Assembly: GCA_023386955.1 (NCBI GenBank)
Contig: JAEWIS010000026.1
Coordinates: forward strand, 1-64,000
Source of the DNA: Bacillota bacterium
GTDB lineage: Bacteria; Bacillota; Bacilli; Paenibacillales; NBRC-103111
Reading direction: 5' to 3'
Length of the DNA: 64,000 bases
Under the pieces are notes generated by a model. It was not told where the DNA came from, did no database searches, and saw nothing but the letters and a program-made list of their open reading frames with translations. Numbering within the stretch: the first letter of the stretch is position 1; each line of letters starts with the position of its first letter. This document shows, piece after piece, positions 35,165 to 44,719 of this stretch. Both the position numbers and the translations under genes were made by a program.

Positions 35165-36018
35165 TGAATATCGCATTTTCACCCTGTCCCAACGATACCT
35201 TTGTATTTCATGCGTGGGCCCACGGGCTGGTGCCGGGAGCGCCGGAGCTTCAGGTGACCTACGCCGATATTGATATAACCAACGGCCTGGCCGCCCGGGG
35301 CGAAGGCCCCGAGGTGCTGAAGATCTCTTATGCAGCCCTGCCGTGGGTGCTGGACCGTTACCATCTTTTGCCCTGCGGCGGAGCCTTGGGACGCGGCTGC
35401 GGTCCCTTGGTGCTGACGGCTGACCCGGCTTCGGCGGAGCAAGGCCCGTCCGTTTTGTCCGGTAAACGGGTAGCCGTCCCCAGCGAACGCTCCACCGCTT
35501 ATCTGCTGTTCCGGCTTTGGGCGGCGAAGCAGGTGCCGGGAGGCATCGGTGAGGTGGTGGTGATGCCGTTTCATAAGATCATGCCTGCCGTGCAGAAGGG
35601 GGAAATCGACGCCGGGCTGGTTATTCATGAAGCCCGCTTCACCTACCCCAACTACGGGCTGACCATGCTTGCGGACATGGGGGCCTGGTGGGAGGAAGAC
35701 ACCGGCTTGCCTATCCCCTTAGGGGCGATAATCGCCCGCAAGGATCTGGACCCGGCGCAGGTGGCCGGATGGGTCCGCGCTTCGGTGGAATATGCATGGG
35801 CTAACCCTCAGGCCTCCCGCTCCTACGTGCTGGAGCATGCCCAGGAGATGTCGCCCCAGGTGGCGGATGCCCATATCGGCCTGTACGTGAATGAGTTTAC
35901 CCGCAATTTGGGGGAGCAGGGTTACGGAGCCGTCCGCGCCTTGCTGACTAGAGCTGCAGAGGAAGGACTTGTTCCAGCCGTAACACCCGGAATGCTGGAA
36001 AACGCCGGTTTTTATTAA
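35164..36018 (+). CDS. mqnD: 1,4-dihydroxy-6-naphthoate synthase
   Basis: Enzyme of 284 residues of the futalosine menaquinone route, converting cyclic dehypoxanthine futalosine to 1,4-dihydroxy-6-naphthoate. The N-terminal SPCPNDTFVFHAWAHGLV is diagnostic; further motifs are DITNGLAARGEGPEVLKISY, CGGALGRGCGPLVL and MPAVQKGEIDAGLVIHEARF. The fold is that of a periplasmic-binding protein. ATG 35164 overlaps the mqnB stop; the longer frame inside mqnB is spurious. Menaquinone is the likely acceptor for the upstream hydrogenase. Confidence 0.93.
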   Translation: MNIAFSPCPNDTFVFHAWAHGLVPGAPELQVTYADIDITNGLAARGEGPEVLKISYAALPWVLDRYHLLPCGGALGRGCGPLVLTADPASAEQGPSVLSGKRVAVPSERSTAYLLFRLWAAKQVPGGIGEVVVMPFHKIMPAVQKGEIDAGLVIHEARFTYPNYGLTMLADMGAWWEEDTGLPIPLGAIIARKDLDPAQVAGWVRASVEYAWANPQASRSYVLEHAQEMSPQVADAHIGLYVNEFTRNLGEQGYGAVRALLTRAAEEGLVPAVTPGMLENAGFY

Positions 36019-36107
36019 GCAGCGGATTCATGTATAATAAATGAAGACAGATTAAGCCCCGAGGGTGTGCCCGTTTTCCCAGCGGCTGGTGAACAGGAGC
36101 AGTGGCA

Positions 36108-37124
36108 ATGGATTATTTCAGGAATGTTTTTTCGAATCCCACAGTAAAGCGCTTTTCCATTCTGGGACTGATCTGTATCCTCTTGTACTTTATGAGGGAT
36201 ATGCTGAATCTGGTGCTGCTGGTGTTTTTGTTCACCTTCATCATGAACAGCCTTCAGTCCCACATTACCGCATGGCTGAACCGGTTTTTCAAGGTGCCTT
36301 ATCATGTGGTGGTCATTCTGCTCTATCTGGGGGTTGTAGGTCTGGTGACCCTGGGGATCGTCATGTACTCCCCCAAGATCGTATCCCAGATCAGACAGCT
36401 TTCCGATTACCTGATCAAGATCGCAGGCAATCCGCCGGGCAACACGCAAATTTCCCAGTATATTGCCGATGCCTTGAAACAGATGAACTTCCAATCCTAT
36501 CTTCAGCATGGTTTTGACTACATCCTGATCATCAGCAACTGGGGCACGACCTTTTTGATGGCCCTGATCCTAAGCCTTTTCTTCATTCTGGAGAAGAACC
36601 GGATTGTGAAATTCACCAATAAGCTGCGCGTCAGCAAAATTGCGTGGCTTTACCAGGAAATGGAGTATTTCGGCCGCAAATTCGTACGTTCCTTCGGCAA
36701 GGTGATTGAGGCGCAATTTATGATTGCCCTGTTCAATACGGTGTTCACCGTAGTCGGCTTGTCTCTGCTGGGATTCCCGTACCTGTTTGCACTGGGGATT
36801 ATGGTGTTTGTGCTGAGTCTGATCCCGGTGGCGGGGGTTATGATCTCGCTGATTCCGCTGGGAATTATCGGATATACCCTGGACGGGATTCTGATGGTGG
36901 TGTATGTGGTTATCATGATAACCGTTCTGCACTTCATCGAAGGTTATTTCCTGAATCCCAAGCTGATGTCCTCCAAAACCAACCTGCCCGTATTCTATAC
37001 CTTCGTGATTCTGCTGTTCTCGGAGCATTATCTGGGTGTTTGGGGCTTCATTATCGGCATTCCCATCTTCATCTTCATTCTGGATATTCTTGATGTGCCG
37101 GTTCTGGATGAACCCAAGGCCTGA
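36108..37124 (+). CDS. AI-2E family transporter (PerM/YtvI-like)
   Basis: Polytopic membrane protein of about 338 residues. N-terminal helices (FSILGLICILLYFMRDMLNL, VVVILLYLGVVGLVTLGIVM) flank an extracellular domain. The C-terminal half carries SLIPVAGVMISLIPLGIIGY and VLHFIEGYFLNPKLMSSKTN, which are signature segments of the AI-2E transporter family. ATG 36108 has AGGAG eight bases upstream; GTG 36102 is too close to it. Substrates of most members are unknown; some are Na+/H+ antiporters. Confidence 0.88.
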   Translation: MDYFRNVFSNPTVKRFSILGLICILLYFMRDMLNLVLLVFLFTFIMNSLQSHITAWLNRFFKVPYHVVVILLYLGVVGLVTLGIVMYSPKIVSQIRQLSDYLIKIAGNPPGNTQISQYIADALKQMNFQSYLQHGFDYILIISNWGTTFLMALILSLFFILEKNRIVKFTNKLRVSKIAWLYQEMEYFGRKFVRSFGKVIEAQFMIALFNTVFTVVGLSLLGFPYLFALGIMVFVLSLIPVAGVMISLIPLGIIGYTLDGILMVVYVVIMITVLHFIEGYFLNPKLMSSKTNLPVFYTFVILLFSEHYLGVWGFIIGIPIFIFILDILDVPVLDEPKA

Positions 37125-37140
37125 CCATCCGCTTAAAAAT

Positions 37141-37182
37141 AAAAACCGCTTCCGGCAATTGCTGCCGCGGAGCGGTTTTTTA
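37141..37182. terminator. Bidirectional terminator between AI-2E gene and DUF2264 gene
   Basis: AAAAACCGCTTCCGGCA and TGCCGCGGAGCGGTTTTT form a near-perfect stem with T runs on both strands, between convergent genes. Confidence 0.8.
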
Positions 37183-37203
37183 TTTGGAAATTGGTTTTTC
37201 CCA

Positions 37204-38364
37204 TTATTCCCCTAACGCATGGTCACATACAGCCGGCTGGCCGGACCACATTCTCACAGAGGTCCATTCCCGGGGTTCACCCGACCAGAACTCGTCTCCT
37301 GCGGGAAGGCCCAGAGGCAGGAATACGGCTGAACACAGATACAGGCTGCCTGTTGAAATATACCGCTCGGCCACATCCGGCTGGCTTCCGGTAAAGCCGA
37401 TGCGCAGCCAGCCGCTGCCGTCGAAGGTTCCCGGTACAGCCAACGTCCGCCGGATGACGGCCGTCAGAGCGCAGCGGACCTGAGCGGGACATACTCCAGC
37501 CGGAAGGGTATGCTGCAGCGCCATCTGGGAGAGATGCTGCATGGCACCGAAGCGGTAGGCCAAGGAGCGGCCAATAGGCGGGAATGTGCCGTCCGGTGCA
37601 ATGAAACGCTCCAGAATTTCACCGTAGCGTACAGCCCGCCGTTGAATAGCCGGGGCCATAGCCGCCCATTCGTTGGAGACGCTGCCGACGGAGCGGATGA
37701 TATCCACCAGCATGGGCTGGATCACGAAGCTGTTATAGTAGTCCCAATGGAAGTCCGGTCCGTCCCCGTACGCCCCGTCGCCTGCATACCATTGCTCATG
37801 CTGCCGCAGGGCATAGTCGATGCGCATGGGGTCCCAGTCTTCCTCACCCATATGCCGCAGCGCTGCTTCGATCATGGCCGAAAACAGCAGCCAATTGCAG
37901 AAGAATGGCTTCCGGGTGCGGGTTTGCTTCAGCGCCGCCGCCACATTTTGCCGGACACGGAGCTCCAGCTTGTCCCACAGCTCGCCGGGAGCCCGCAGGA
38001 TGGCATGGGCCAGGAAGGCCGCATCCACAATGGGCTGGTATTCGTAGCTGAAGTTCAGGTAATCTGGTGATTCCGGGTCTGTAGCGGCATCGAGGCATGA
38101 CCGGGCAAGCCTGGCGAATTCCCGTCTCAGCTGCTCCTCCTCCGGGTCTTCCGCAGGCGTCTCCAGCCAGGGGGCCAGTCCGGTCATGGTGCGGGCGAAA
38201 GCCTCCAAATGGGAGAAGTGAGCCCGGTCGCTTTCACATCCGGCTGCACATTCCACGGGCATGACCGCCTTCAGCTCTCTGCGGGCCAGGTGCTCCAACA
38301 CGGGCCGGGCGATGGCCGTCAGTGATTCCACCCAATATTTACGGTCTTTAAGGCCTGGTAACAT
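37204..38364 (-). CDS. DUF2264 domain protein
   Basis: Protein of about 386 residues, helical, cytoplasmic. Conserved stretches match DUF2264: RKYWVESLTAIARPVLEHLA near the start, NWLLFSAMIEAALRHMG, YALRQHEQWYAGDGAYGDGP, FHWDYYNSFVIQPMLVDI and IGRSLAYRFGAMQHLSQMAL. Such proteins form (alpha/alpha)6 toroids related to polysaccharide lyases and hydrolases and occur in sugar-degradation loci. ATG 38364 has GGGAGG eight bases upstream; the ATG at 38394 precedes that site. A good promoter and a LacI-like operator lie upstream, suggesting carbohydrate control. The substrate is unknown. Confidence 0.8.
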   Translation of the reverse strand: MLPGLKDRKYWVESLTAIARPVLEHLARRELKAVMPVECAAGCESDRAHFSHLEAFARTMTGLAPWLETPAEDPEEEQLRREFARLARSCLDAATDPESPDYLNFSYEYQPIVDAAFLAHAILRAPGELWDKLELRVRQNVAAALKQTRTRKPFFCNWLLFSAMIEAALRHMGEEDWDPMRIDYALRQHEQWYAGDGAYGDGPDFHWDYYNSFVIQPMLVDIIRSVGSVSNEWAAMAPAIQRRAVRYGEILERFIAPDGTFPPIGRSLAYRFGAMQHLSQMALQHTLPAGVCPAQVRCALTAVIRRTLAVPGTFDGSGWLRIGFTGSQPDVAERYISTGSLYLCSAVFLPLGLPAGDEFWSGEPREWTSVRMWSGQPAVCDHALGE

Positions 38365-38409
38365 TCCATTTTCCTCCCTTATTAAGCAAACCAAAGCGTT
38401 GTTTTCTTC

Positions 38410-38451
38410 AGTCTAGGAGTGTTAGCTGTAAGCGTCAAGGAAAACGTTTTC
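38410..38451 (-). promoter_or_regulatory. Promoter and palindromic operator of the DUF2264 gene
   Basis: On the minus strand TTGACG (38438-38433), 17 bases, then TAGACT (38415-38410) form a sigma-A promoter. Directly upstream GAAAACGTTTTC (38440-38451) is a perfect 12-base palindrome of LacI/GalR type. In the plus orientation it fits the CcpA cre consensus with one mismatch. Confidence 0.65.
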
Positions 38452-38474
38452 TCGAGTCTGTCTATCGGCTGCAC

Positions 38475-39878
38475 TCAGCCGATAAGAATGTTGTCCTCCG
38501 GGTAACCGATTTTGGAGACCCGTTTCTTTTGGGACAGGGCGTACGCCAGTGTTAAGGGGCCCAACCTTCCGGCAAACATGGTAATGGTTACGATCACCTT
38601 GCCGGCGGGTGAAAGATCCGGTGTCAGCCCCATGGACATGCCGGTGGTGCTAAACGCAGAGACCGCTTCAAATAAAATGGATAGAAACTGCTCGTGCATC
38701 AAATCCTCGGTAATGGTCAAGGCCATGGTGACGATCAACACCCCGGCAATGGCGCTCATGGTGACGGCCAAAGCCCGCATCACCGTTTCCTGGTTAATCT
38801 TCCGCCCGAAGGCGTGGATTTGGCCGCCTCCCCGGAAGGTGTTGAAGGTGGCCAGCACCAGTACAATGAAGGTGTTGATTTTGATGCCGCCCCCTGTACC
38901 GCCCGATGCGGCGCCGATAAACATCAGGATAATCATGAGAAATTGGGTGGCGGACAGCATGCTCCCGATTTCGATGGAGTTGAAGCCGGCGCTTCGAGGG
39001 GCGGACCCTTGGAAAAAAGCAGCCAGCAGCCGTTCTGACCAGGTCAGGTTGCCGAAGGTAGCCGGGTTCCAGCTCTCCAGCAGGAATACCAGCAGGAAAC
39101 CAAGGAAGGTCAGGATAGCCGAACCCAGCAGCACCACCTTGGAATGCAGGGACAGCTTCCTCCAGGACCGTTTGCGCAGTACCTCTACCACCACGATAAA
39201 GCCCAATCCCCCGATCAGGAACAACACGGTAATGGTCAGGTTCACCACCGGATCGCCGATATGCCGGGAGAGGCTGTCGTGCCACAGGGAAAAGCCCGCA
39301 TTGTTAAAGGCCGATATGGCATGAAAGATGCCGTAATAGGAAGCCCGGGCCCAGCCCATTTCCCCCTGCCACCGCAGGGCCAAAATAATTGCCGCTACCG
39401 TTTCCAGGACGAAGGAAATGGCCACCATATGCAAGGACAGGCGGACAAGTCCCTGCACCGAAGTGGATTGGGTGGTCTGCTGCAGGATCAGCCGCTGCTT
39501 CAGCCCGATTTTGCGGCCCAGGATAATGGCTACCATCACACCCATGGTCATAAAACCGAGGCCCCCCACCTGAATCAGGACCATGATTACAATTTCCCCC
39601 AGATGGGAAAAAGAGCCGCTGGTATCGATGACAATCAGGCCGTTTACGCACACAGCGGAGGTAGCGGTAAAAAAGGCATTCAAAAACCCCACCGACTCCC
39701 CGTTTTCGGCAGCATGGGGAAGGGAGAGCAGAACAGCACCCGCAAGAATAAGAATAATAAAGATGGCTGTAACCAATTGGGGCGGGCTGATTCTATTTTT
39801 GATCCGGTTCAGAAAAAGGTCCATCCGTTCGTAATTCCGTCTGACCGGGCTCAGCCTGCTGGCAAGGTTTTTCATCAT
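38475..39878 (-). CDS. ktrB: KtrB/TrkH-family potassium channel subunit
   Basis: Potassium translocation subunit of about 467 residues with four membrane-pore-membrane repeats. Selectivity-filter regions include TATSAVCVNGLIVIDTS, FHAISAFNNAGFSLWHDSL, SAPRSAGFNSIEIGSM and AVSAFSTTGMSMGLTPD. FIGAASGGTGGGIKINTF is the conserved gating loop. ATG 39878 follows AAGGAGAACCGCACC; a second ATG is adjacent. It normally works with a cytoplasmic KtrA/RCK subunit, which is not encoded here. Confidence 0.9.
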   Translation of the reverse strand: MMKNLASRLSPVRRNYERMDLFLNRIKNRISPPQLVTAIFIILILAGAVLLSLPHAAENGESVGFLNAFFTATSAVCVNGLIVIDTSGSFSHLGEIVIMVLIQVGGLGFMTMGVMVAIILGRKIGLKQRLILQQTTQSTSVQGLVRLSLHMVAISFVLETVAAIILALRWQGEMGWARASYYGIFHAISAFNNAGFSLWHDSLSRHIGDPVVNLTITVLFLIGGLGFIVVVEVLRKRSWRKLSLHSKVVLLGSAILTFLGFLLVFLLESWNPATFGNLTWSERLLAAFFQGSAPRSAGFNSIEIGSMLSATQFLMIILMFIGAASGGTGGGIKINTFIVLVLATFNTFRGGGQIHAFGRKINQETVMRALAVTMSAIAGVLIVTMALTITEDLMHEQFLSILFEAVSAFSTTGMSMGLTPDLSPAGKVIVTITMFAGRLGPLTLAYALSQKKRVSKIGYPEDNILIG

Positions 39879-40003
39879 GGTGCGGTTCTCCTTGAAGGCG
39901 GTTTGTCCGCCATTTTGAAGTTTGTCATTTTGGCTGGAATTGGCATCATCATAAGGGAAATCGGTGCTTTTGTCAAAATGGTGAAAATTCGGTGAAAGTT
40001 TCA

Positions 40004-40033
40004 TTGCACCTGCCTTAGCCGGGCGTTTATAAT
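40004..40033 (+). promoter_or_regulatory. Promoter of the glycine-riboswitch/gcv operon
   Basis: TTGCAC (40004-40009), 18 bases, TATAAT (40028-40033), about 40 bases upstream of the first aptamer. Confidence 0.7.
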
Positions 40034-40074
40034 GGGGCTAACGATGGTAAACTACAACTGAATAGGCGGATGAT

Positions 40075-40300
40075 GGCAGCGGGAGAGATCGCCTGTGAAT
40101 GAAAGTGGCGGCGCCGAAGGAGTAAACCTGGCAGCAGGTGAATCTCTCAGGCAAAAGGACCTCTGCCGGACGCAACTCTGGAGAGCATCACGGGATATTG
40201 TCGTATCATAAGGATATAACCCGGGATCACCCAAGGGGAAACTTGAACTGTTCAACAGGCAAGGCAACTCTCAGGTACAAGGGACAGAGCGGAAGGCTAC
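40075..40300 (+). ncRNA. Tandem glycine riboswitch
   Basis: Aptamer 1 shows CGGGAGAG at 40080, GCGCCGAAGGAGTAAACC near 40115 and GAATCTCTCAGGCAAAAGGA near 40140. Aptamer 2 shows GGAGAGCATCACGGG near 40181 and GCAACTCTCAGGTACAAGGG near 40264. The two conserved blocks (CCGAAGGAG..., CTCTCAGG) are those of the gcvT-type glycine riboswitch. It lies between the promoter and gcvT, with a terminator-type expression platform following. Confidence 0.92.
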
Positions 40301-40372
40301 CGGAGCTATTCGTGAAAAACACGGATGGTTTCCTATTTGAGCCTTTTCGCCTGTCCTTTTTTATATTTTTTT
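40279..40372 (+). terminator. Riboswitch-controlled terminator upstream of gcvT
   Basis: AAGGGACAGAGCGGAAGGCT (40279-40297) can pair with AGCCTTTTCGCCTGTCCTT (40340-40358), followed by T runs. The 5' arm overlaps the closing stem of aptamer 2, so glycine binding would prevent the terminator and switch the operon on. Confidence 0.75.
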
Positions 40373-40384
40373 GGAGGTGGCGGC

Positions 40385-41518
40385 ATGGAGAGATTGAAGC
40401 GGACGCCGTTGTTCCCTTGTTACGGGGAAACGGAAGGGGCGCGCTGTATTGATTTCGGCGGCTGGGAGCTGCCGGTGCAATTTGCCGGCATCCAGGCGGA
40501 GCATGATGCGGTCCGGCAGCGGGCCGGGCTGTTCGATGTGTCCCACATGGGAGAGTTCCTGGTAGCGGGGCCGGAGGCAGAGGCTTTCCTCCAGCGGATG
40601 ACCGTGAATGATGTTTCCAAGCTGGCGCCGGGGCAAGCCCAGTATTCGCTGCTGTGTTACCCGGAGGGCGGTGTGGTGGACGATCTGCTGATCTACCGCA
40701 TGGGTGAGGAGCGTTTTATGCTGGTGGTGAACGCTTCCAACATCGCCAAGGACTTTCAATGGCTGGAGAGCCATCTGCCTGCAGCAGGTGAAGGGACAGT
40801 TCCCGCCGTAGAGCTGACGGATTGCTCCGACGCCACTTCGCTTCTGGCGCTGCAAGGGCCTGCGGCGGCACGGATTTTGGGCAAGGTGACGGATGCTCCC
40901 GTTGGGGAGCTGGGACCATTCCGGTTCTTGGAGGAGGCTCATGTCTGCGGTGTGCAAGCCTTGGTCTCCCGCACCGGCTACACCGGGGAGGATGGCTTTG
41001 AGCTGTATCTGCGGGCAGAGGATGCAGCCACCGTGTGGCGCGGACTGTTGGCCGCCGGCAAAGACGACGGTTTGGTCCCCGTCGGATTGGGAGCCAGGGA
41101 TACGCTGCGTTTTGAGGCGAGGCTGCCACTCTATGGCCAGGAGCTTTCCAGGGAGATTACCCCTTTGGAGGCGGGACTAGGGATCTTTGTGAAGCTGGAT
41201 AAAGGGGAGTTTATTGGCCGGGAGGCTTTGTTGAAGCAAAAGGAGGCAGGATTGCCCCGGAAGCTGGCGGGTATCGAGATGCTGGACAGAGGTATTCCAC
41301 GCAGCCATTATCCGGTGTATGCCGGGCCCGAGGGTGAGCTTATCGGCGAAATCACCACAGGCACCCAATCCCCTACCTTGAAGCGTAATGTGGGGCTGGC
41401 CCTGCTGAAGCGGGAGCACAGTGCGCCGGATACGGAGGTTTGGGTGGAAATCCGCGGCAAACGGCTGAAGGCCAAGGTGGTCAAAACCCCATTTTACCGG
41501 AGGAGCAAGGAGAGTTAA
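40385..41518 (+). CDS. gcvT: Aminomethyltransferase (glycine cleavage T protein)
   Basis: T protein of 377 residues that transfers the aminomethyl carbon from lipoylated H protein to tetrahydrofolate. Motifs: [20 protein letters not shown] at the start, [61 protein letters not shown] and [24 protein letters not shown] 40385 follows TTGGAGGTGGCGGC, downstream of the riboswitch terminator; the upstream in-frame extension covers the terminator itself and is not coding. Confidence 0.96.
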   Translation: MERLKRTPLFPCYGETEGARCIDFGGWELPVQFAGIQAEHDAVRQRAGLFDVSHMGEFLVAGPEAEAFLQRMTVNDVSKLAPGQAQYSLLCYPEGGVVDDLLIYRMGEERFMLVVNASNIAKDFQWLESHLPAAGEGTVPAVELTDCSDATSLLALQGPAAARILGKVTDAPVGELGPFRFLEEAHVCGVQALVSRTGYTGEDGFELYLRAEDAATVWRGLLAAGKDDGLVPVGLGARDTLRFEARLPLYGQELSREITPLEAGLGIFVKLDKGEFIGREALLKQKEAGLPRKLAGIEMLDRGIPRSHYPVYAGPEGELIGEITTGTQSPTLKRNVGLALLKREHSAPDTEVWVEIRGKRLKAKVVKTPFYRRSKES

Positions 41519-41567
41519 GAGGTTAGTGGCATGAAACAGGAACAAGGAGACAGGAGGAGTTAACCAT

Positions 41568-42923
41568 ATGAAGCATCGGTACTTGCCTATGACGCCGGAG
41601 GACGAACAGCAAATGCTGGAGGTGATTGGCGCGCAATCCGTAGCGGAGCTGTTCGCAGACATTCCCGAAGCGGTGAAATATTCCGGAACTCTGCCCATGT
41701 CCGGGGCTTTAAGCGAGCCGGCATTAATGAAGCATCTTAAGGGGCTTGCCTCCCGGAATGCCGACTTTGAACGGTATACCTCCTTTTTGGGAGCGGGGCT
41801 GTACGACCACCAAATTCCCGTAGTGATCCAGCATCTTATCTCCCGCTCCGAGTTTTATACGGCTTACACCCCTTATCAGCCGGAAATTAGCCAAGGCGAG
41901 CTTCAGGCCATCTTCGAATTCCAGTCCTATATCTGCGAGCTGACCGGTATGAAGGTGGCCAACGCCAGCATGTACGACGGGGCGACGGCGCTGGCTGAAG
42001 CGGCAGCCCTTGCGGCAGGAGCGGTTAAGCGGCGCAAAATCATCGTGTCCCGGACGGTGCACCCCGAAGCCCGGGAGATTGTCCGCACTACGGCCCGCGG
42101 CCTTGATCTGGAGATCGTGGAGGTGGACTTCAAGGACGGGGTTACCGATCTGCAAAAGCTGGCAGCCTCAATTGACGGTGACACTGCTGCGGTATTGGTG
42201 CAAACCCCCAATTTCCTGGGCCATCTGGAGGATATTCCGGCCATCGAGGCCTTGATCCACGAAGCCAAGGGCCTGCTGGTTATGAGTGTAAACCCGCTAT
42301 CCCTGGGCTTGCTGGAATCCCCTGGCAAGCTGAGAGCCGATGTGGTGGTTGGCGATGCCCAGCCTTTAGGGATTCCCGCCTCCTTCGGCGGCCCCACCTG
42401 CGGCTTCTTCGCGGTGACGGAGGCGCTGATGCGCCGGATGCCCGGGCGGATCGTAGGCCAGACGGTGGACAAGGACGGCAAACGCGGCTTTGTGCTGACC
42501 CTTCAAGCACGGGAGCAGCATATCCGCCGGGAGAAGGCCACCTCGAATATTTGCTCCAACCAGGCGCTCCTGGCACTGTGCGCATCGGTATATATGTCCG
42601 TCATGGGCAAAGAGGGCTTCCGCGAGGCGGCACTTCTGAACTACCGCAAAGCCCGGTATGCCGCTGGATTGGCGGAGGCTGCCGGGAGTAAGACGCGGCT
42701 CGCCTTTGCCGCTCCCTTCTTTAATGAATTTGTGCTCCGCCTGCCGGAAGGTGCGGATATCCAAGCGGTGAATACCAAGCTGCTGGAAAAAGGCTTTCTC
42801 GGCGGGTACGATCTGGGATGGGCTTACCCGGAGCTGTCCGGACACATGCTGGTGGCTGTTACCGAGCAGCGGACCAAGGAAGAAATCGACGCATTCATGC
42901 GGGAACTGGAGGCTTGTCTATGA
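41568..42923 (+). CDS. gcvPA: Glycine decarboxylase P protein, subunit 1
   Basis: N-terminal half of the split P protein, 451 residues. It begins [20 protein letters not shown], with [51 protein letters not shown] and GPTCGFFAV. It lacks the PLP lysine and forms an alpha2beta2 enzyme with the second subunit. The ATG follows AGGAGGAGTTAACCAT. Its stop overlaps the gcvPB start. Confidence 0.96.
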   Translation: MKHRYLPMTPEDEQQMLEVIGAQSVAELFADIPEAVKYSGTLPMSGALSEPALMKHLKGLASRNADFERYTSFLGAGLYDHQIPVVIQHLISRSEFYTAYTPYQPEISQGELQAIFEFQSYICELTGMKVANASMYDGATALAEAAALAAGAVKRRKIIVSRTVHPEAREIVRTTARGLDLEIVEVDFKDGVTDLQKLAASIDGDTAAVLVQTPNFLGHLEDIPAIEALIHEAKGLLVMSVNPLSLGLLESPGKLRADVVVGDAQPLGIPASFGGPTCGFFAVTEALMRRMPGRIVGQTVDKDGKRGFVLTLQAREQHIRREKATSNICSNQALLALCASVYMSVMGKEGFREAALLNYRKARYAAGLAEAAGSKTRLAFAAPFFNEFVLRLPEGADIQAVNTKLLEKGFLGGYDLGWAYPELSGHMLVAVTEQRTKEEIDAFMRELEACL

Positions 42924-44380
42924 AACCGGAAAAAGCGCTGATCTTTGAGTTGAGCAAGCCGGGCAGAACCGCCTATTCGCTGCCGGAATGCGACGTCCCC
43001 GAGGCGGACCCGGCCGAGGGGATTCCCTCCGGTCTGCTGCGCACAGCCCCCGCCGCGCTGCCGGAGGTGTCGGAGGTGGATGTGGTTCGTCATTATACAG
43101 AGCTGTCCCGGCGGAACTTCGGTGTGGACAACGGCTTCTACCCGTTGGGCTCCTGCACCATGAAGTATAACCCCAAGCTGAATGAGGACGCCGCACGGTT
43201 GCCCGGCTTTGCCCGGATCCACCCGTACCAGCCGGAGTCCTCCGTCCAAGGAGCGCTGGAGCTGCTCTATACGCTGCAGCAGGATTTGGCCGCGCTCACC
43301 GGCATGGATGCGGTGACTCTGCAGCCTGCAGCGGGCGCCCATGGTGAATGGACGGGGCTGATGCTTATCCGCGCCTACCACGAAAGCCGCGGCGAACGCC
43401 GCACCAAGGTGCTGGTGCCCGATTCGTCCCACGGGACTAATCCGGCCAGCGCCACCACGGCAGGCTTCGAGACGCTGACCATTCCCTCCGACGCCGGCGG
43501 GATGGTGGACTTGGAGGCGCTGCGGGCTGCGGTCGGCTCCGACACCGCTGCGCTGATGCTGACCAACCCCAGTACCCTGGGGCTGTTTGAGCGCCATATT
43601 GTGGAGATTGCGGAAATTGTCCATGAGGCGGGCGGTCTGCTGTATTACGACGGGGCCAACTCCAACGCTATCATGGGAATCACGCGGCCGGGGGACATGG
43701 GCTTTGATGTGGTGCATCTCAATTTGCACAAAACCATGAGCACTCCCCATGGCGGCGGAGGCCCCGGTGCGGGGCCCGTTGGCGTGAAGGAGAAGCTGGT
43801 TCCCTTTTTGCCGAAGCCGGTTGTTGGCCGCCGTGCAGAGGATGGCACCTACTTCTGGGATTGGGACCGTCCGGCATCCATCGGCCGGGTGAAATCCTAT
43901 TATGGCAATTTCGGCATTCTGGTGCGGGCCTATGCCTACATCCGCTCCTACGGGCCGGAAGGGCTCAAGCGGGTATCCGAATGTGCGGTGCTGAACGCCA
44001 ACTATATGCGCAAGCGGCTGGAGCCGTATTTCCATGTGCCGTATCCGGGTGTGTGCAAGCATGAATTTGTCCTCTCCGGCAAAAATCTGAAGCAATACGG
44101 CGTCCGCACGCTGGATGTGGCCAAACGGCTGCTGGATTTCGGCTATCATCCGCCGACTATTTATTTTCCGCTTAATGTGGAGGAGTGCATTATGATTGAG
44201 CCCACAGAGACGGAGAGCAAGGAGACGCTGGATGGTTTTATCGACACCATGATTCAAATTGTGGAGGAAGCCGCCCACGACCCTGATCTGGTCAAAAATG
44301 CTCCATACGAAACTGTGGTGAAGCGGCTGGACGAAACTACGGCAGCCCGGAAGCCTGTGCTGAACTGCATCTGCGGGTGA
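42920..44380 (+). CDS. gcvPB: Glycine decarboxylase P protein, subunit 2
   Basis: PLP-binding half of the split P protein, 486 residues. The pyridoxal lysine is Lys271 in [17 protein letters not shown]; other motifs are [31 protein letters not shown] and [13 protein letters not shown] 42920 overlaps the gcvPA stop (ATGA). It decarboxylates glycine and loads the aminomethyl group onto GcvH. No terminator is obvious; a 339-base gap with repeats separates it from gcvH. Confidence 0.96.
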   Translation: MKPEKALIFELSKPGRTAYSLPECDVPEADPAEGIPSGLLRTAPAALPEVSEVDVVRHYTELSRRNFGVDNGFYPLGSCTMKYNPKLNEDAARLPGFARIHPYQPESSVQGALELLYTLQQDLAALTGMDAVTLQPAAGAHGEWTGLMLIRAYHESRGERRTKVLVPDSSHGTNPASATTAGFETLTIPSDAGGMVDLEALRAAVGSDTAALMLTNPSTLGLFERHIVEIAEIVHEAGGLLYYDGANSNAIMGITRPGDMGFDVVHLNLHKTMSTPHGGGGPGAGPVGVKEKLVPFLPKPVVGRRAEDGTYFWDWDRPASIGRVKSYYGNFGILVRAYAYIRSYGPEGLKRVSECAVLNANYMRKRLEPYFHVPYPGVCKHEFVLSGKNLKQYGVRTLDVAKRLLDFGYHPPTIYFPLNVEECIMIEPTETESKETLDGFIDTMIQIVEEAAHDPDLVKNAPYETVVKRLDETTAARKPVLNCICG

Positions 44381-44473
44381 CAGGCTATCGAACCATTGAT
44401 TAAGCCGTTGATCGACCGTTGATCTAACGGACCGCACAGCCTTTATTTCACGCGAGAGTGCTGTGGGGAAAAT

Positions 44474-44612
44474 CTTACGGACACCAGAGCCGCTATTGGC
44501 ACCGAATTGTCTCCATTCAGGGGTTTTCGGAGCAAATAGCGGCGCTCCGGTCCGTTACATTTTGAAAACGGTGATTTTGTGCCGAATAAGGGACGCTGAG
44601 TCCGTAAGAATG
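44474..44612. repeat. Palindromic repeat array E (GTTCCGTTA family)
   Basis: The gap between gcvPB and gcvH contains a forward unit (TTACGGACACCAGAGCCGCT) and two inverted units (AATAGCGGCGCTCCGGTCCG near 44533; AATAAGGGACGCTGAGTCCG near 44585) about 52 bases apart. In this locus the TTCCGTTA core reads GTCCGTTA or GTCCGTAA. No coding sequence is seen in the rest of the gap. Confidence 0.7.
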
Positions 44613-44719
44613 CGGAGTGCGCTTTTGGTGGTGCATCAGACGCTTGCTGGCAGGGAATCAGGTGTCCGGCGGCGAAGAGAATAGACAAAGCAAGGCGAAA
44701 CGAGGAGGCGCGTAGGAAA

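Noticed and set aside
42824..44437. Open frame of 537 codons on the minus strand opposite gcvPB
   Set aside because: gcvPB is certain from its PLP site; the antisense frame is a by-product of GC-rich third positions.
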